Notes under the pieces: model-generated
What the model was told of the DNA's origin: nothing
The model's database searches: none
The model's input: the letters and a program-made list of their open reading frames with translations, nothing else
Part shown: positions 5,457-6,144 of the stretch, in pieces
Layout of the letters: each line of letters opens with the position of its first letter
Position numbering within the stretch: the first letter of the stretch is position 1
Assembly: GCA_029548715.1 (NCBI GenBank)
Contig: JAKPMW010000453.1
Coordinates: 1 to 6,144, forward strand
DNA length: 6,144 bases
DNA from: Spirochaetota bacterium
GTDB taxonomy: Bacteria; Spirochaetota; JAGLSM01; JAKPMW01
Reading direction: 5' to 3'
Program-made: the position numbers and the translations under genes

Positions 5457-6144
5457 ATGGAGCAGAGCATCTTTGATGCGGCCAGGCAGGGCAATATCGA
5501 GGCGGCAGACCGCTGCCTTCAGGCGGGTGCTGATGTCAATGCAGCCAGCCGGGAGCGCGAAGCCTGGACTCCCCTGATTGTGGCCGCCGGACATGGCCAC
5601 CTCGAGATGGTGCGCCATCTTCTTGCCCGGGGTGCGGATGTCAATGGATGCGTACCCCGGGGCGAATACCGGGGGTGGACGCCCCTGATGAGGGCCTCCT
5701 GGGGTGGCCATCCCGAGGTTGCCCGCCTGCTCGTTGACAGCGGGGCGGATGTCAACCTCGCCAACGATTACGGGGGGACGGCGCTGATGCATGCTTCCGT
5801 CGAGGGGCATCCCTCGGTGGTCCGGCTTCTGCTGGCAAGCGGTGCAAGGGTGGACGCTGAGGACAATAACGGCCTGACAGCCATGATGCTGGCCGCGATC
5901 GCCGGGACCGAGGAAACTGTCCGGCTGCTTTTGGAACACGGAGCGGCGGTTGATCATCGTGCCGGAAGCATGGCTGGCGGTGGAACTGCGCTGATGATGG
6001 CTGCCCACGAAAAGCACACTAGGGTCGTTCATATCCTGCTTGACTATGGTGCCGATTCACGGGTCCGGAACATGTATGGGCTGGATGCGCTGACCATTGC
6101 CCAGCGGGTCGGGAACCAGACCATCACCCGGATGCTCGAAAAGG
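5457..6144 (+). CDS. Ankyrin-repeat protein (3' end outside window)
   Basis: The frame is open from ATG 5457 to the window edge, giving 229 complete codons. It begins MEQSIFDAARQGNIEAADRC and consists of consecutive ankyrin repeats of about 33 residues: a capping-type first repeat, then units starting TPLIVAAGHGH, TPLMRASWGGH, TALMHASVEGH, TAMMLAAIAG and TALMMAAHEKH, then a seventh unit (DALTIAQRVGNQ) cut by the edge. Typical unit ends such as LLARGADVN and LLVDSGADVN are present. The loops before repeats 3 and 6 are a few residues longer than standard. No signal peptide or membrane segment is seen, so a cytoplasmic protein-binding role is likely; the partner cannot be read from the sequence. 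Start choice is supported by GGAGGT 8 nt upstream and a good promoter. Bacterial ankyrin proteins are varied, so no specific function is assigned. Confidence 0.93.
   Translation, partial: MEQSIFDAARQGNIEAADRCLQAGADVNAASREREAWTPLIVAAGHGHLEMVRHLLARGADVNGCVPRGEYRGWTPLMRASWGGHPEVARLLVDSGADVNLANDYGGTALMHASVEGHPSVVRLLLASGARVDAEDNNGLTAMMLAAIAGTEETVRLLLEHGAAVDHRAGSMAGGGTALMMAAHEKHTRVVHILLDYGADSRVRNMYGLDALTIAQRVGNQTITRMLEK

Noticed and set aside
5294..5476. Small 60-codon frame, plus strand, with GAGG 6 nt before the ATG
   Set aside because: It overlaps the well-supported ankyrin-gene start, runs through that gene's promoter, is Arg/Ala-rich as expected of random GC-rich frames, and matches no family I know.
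1..6144. CRISPR array, insertion sequence, phage or defence cassette
   Set aside because: No regularly spaced direct repeats, transposase or integrase motifs, or terminal inverted repeats with target duplications were seen. The RadC gene alone is not evidence for a mobile element.

Overview
The window is GC-rich, densely coded bacterial DNA with ATGA/TGATG start-stop overlaps and Shine-Dalgarno-led genes. A V/A-type rotary ATPase operon next to a RadC-family protein points to a bacterium rather than an archaeon. V-type ATPases with A-B-D gene order occur in spirochaetes, Thermus/Deinococcus, clostridia and some other anaerobes. A GC-rich spirochaete would fit, but nothing in this window fixes the taxon.

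Layout. Positions 2-3087, plus strand: the end of a V-type ATPase operon (C-terminal third of catalytic subunit A, complete B, complete D), followed by a universal stress protein (UspA-family) gene. The junctions overlap by 4, 1 and 4 nt, so the four genes are almost certainly co-transcribed and translationally coupled. The usp gene is interrupted by a -1 frame change at a six-A run that is also a textbook A_AAA_AAC slippery heptamer.

Positions 3084-3803, minus strand: a divergent RadC-family (JAMM/MPN+) protein whose stop codon overlaps the usp stop tail to tail. No terminator lies between them. The nearest plus-strand intrinsic terminator is at 3808-3846, beyond the 5' end of radC, so operon read-through would be antisense to all of radC.

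Positions 3902-5080, minus strand: a membrane protein with an N-terminal winged-helix-like domain and six predicted transmembrane helices. The membrane part resembles a cation diffusion facilitator (CDF) core, but the metal-ligand positions look substituted.

Positions 5081-5456: a 376-bp non-coding stretch with inverted repeats, an AT-rich patch and a good sigma70-like promoter. That promoter serves an ankyrin-repeat protein (5457 to the window end, plus strand), which is cut off by the window.

The ATPase subunits form one machine (stator/catalytic A3B3 head plus central shaft D) that couples ATP hydrolysis or synthesis to ion movement. The usp gene is probably an energy- or stress-related passenger of that operon. 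The other three genes show no functional link to it. I see no convincing new multi-gene system. The best leads are the frameshift in usp, the radC antisense arrangement and the ligand-less CDF-like protein.
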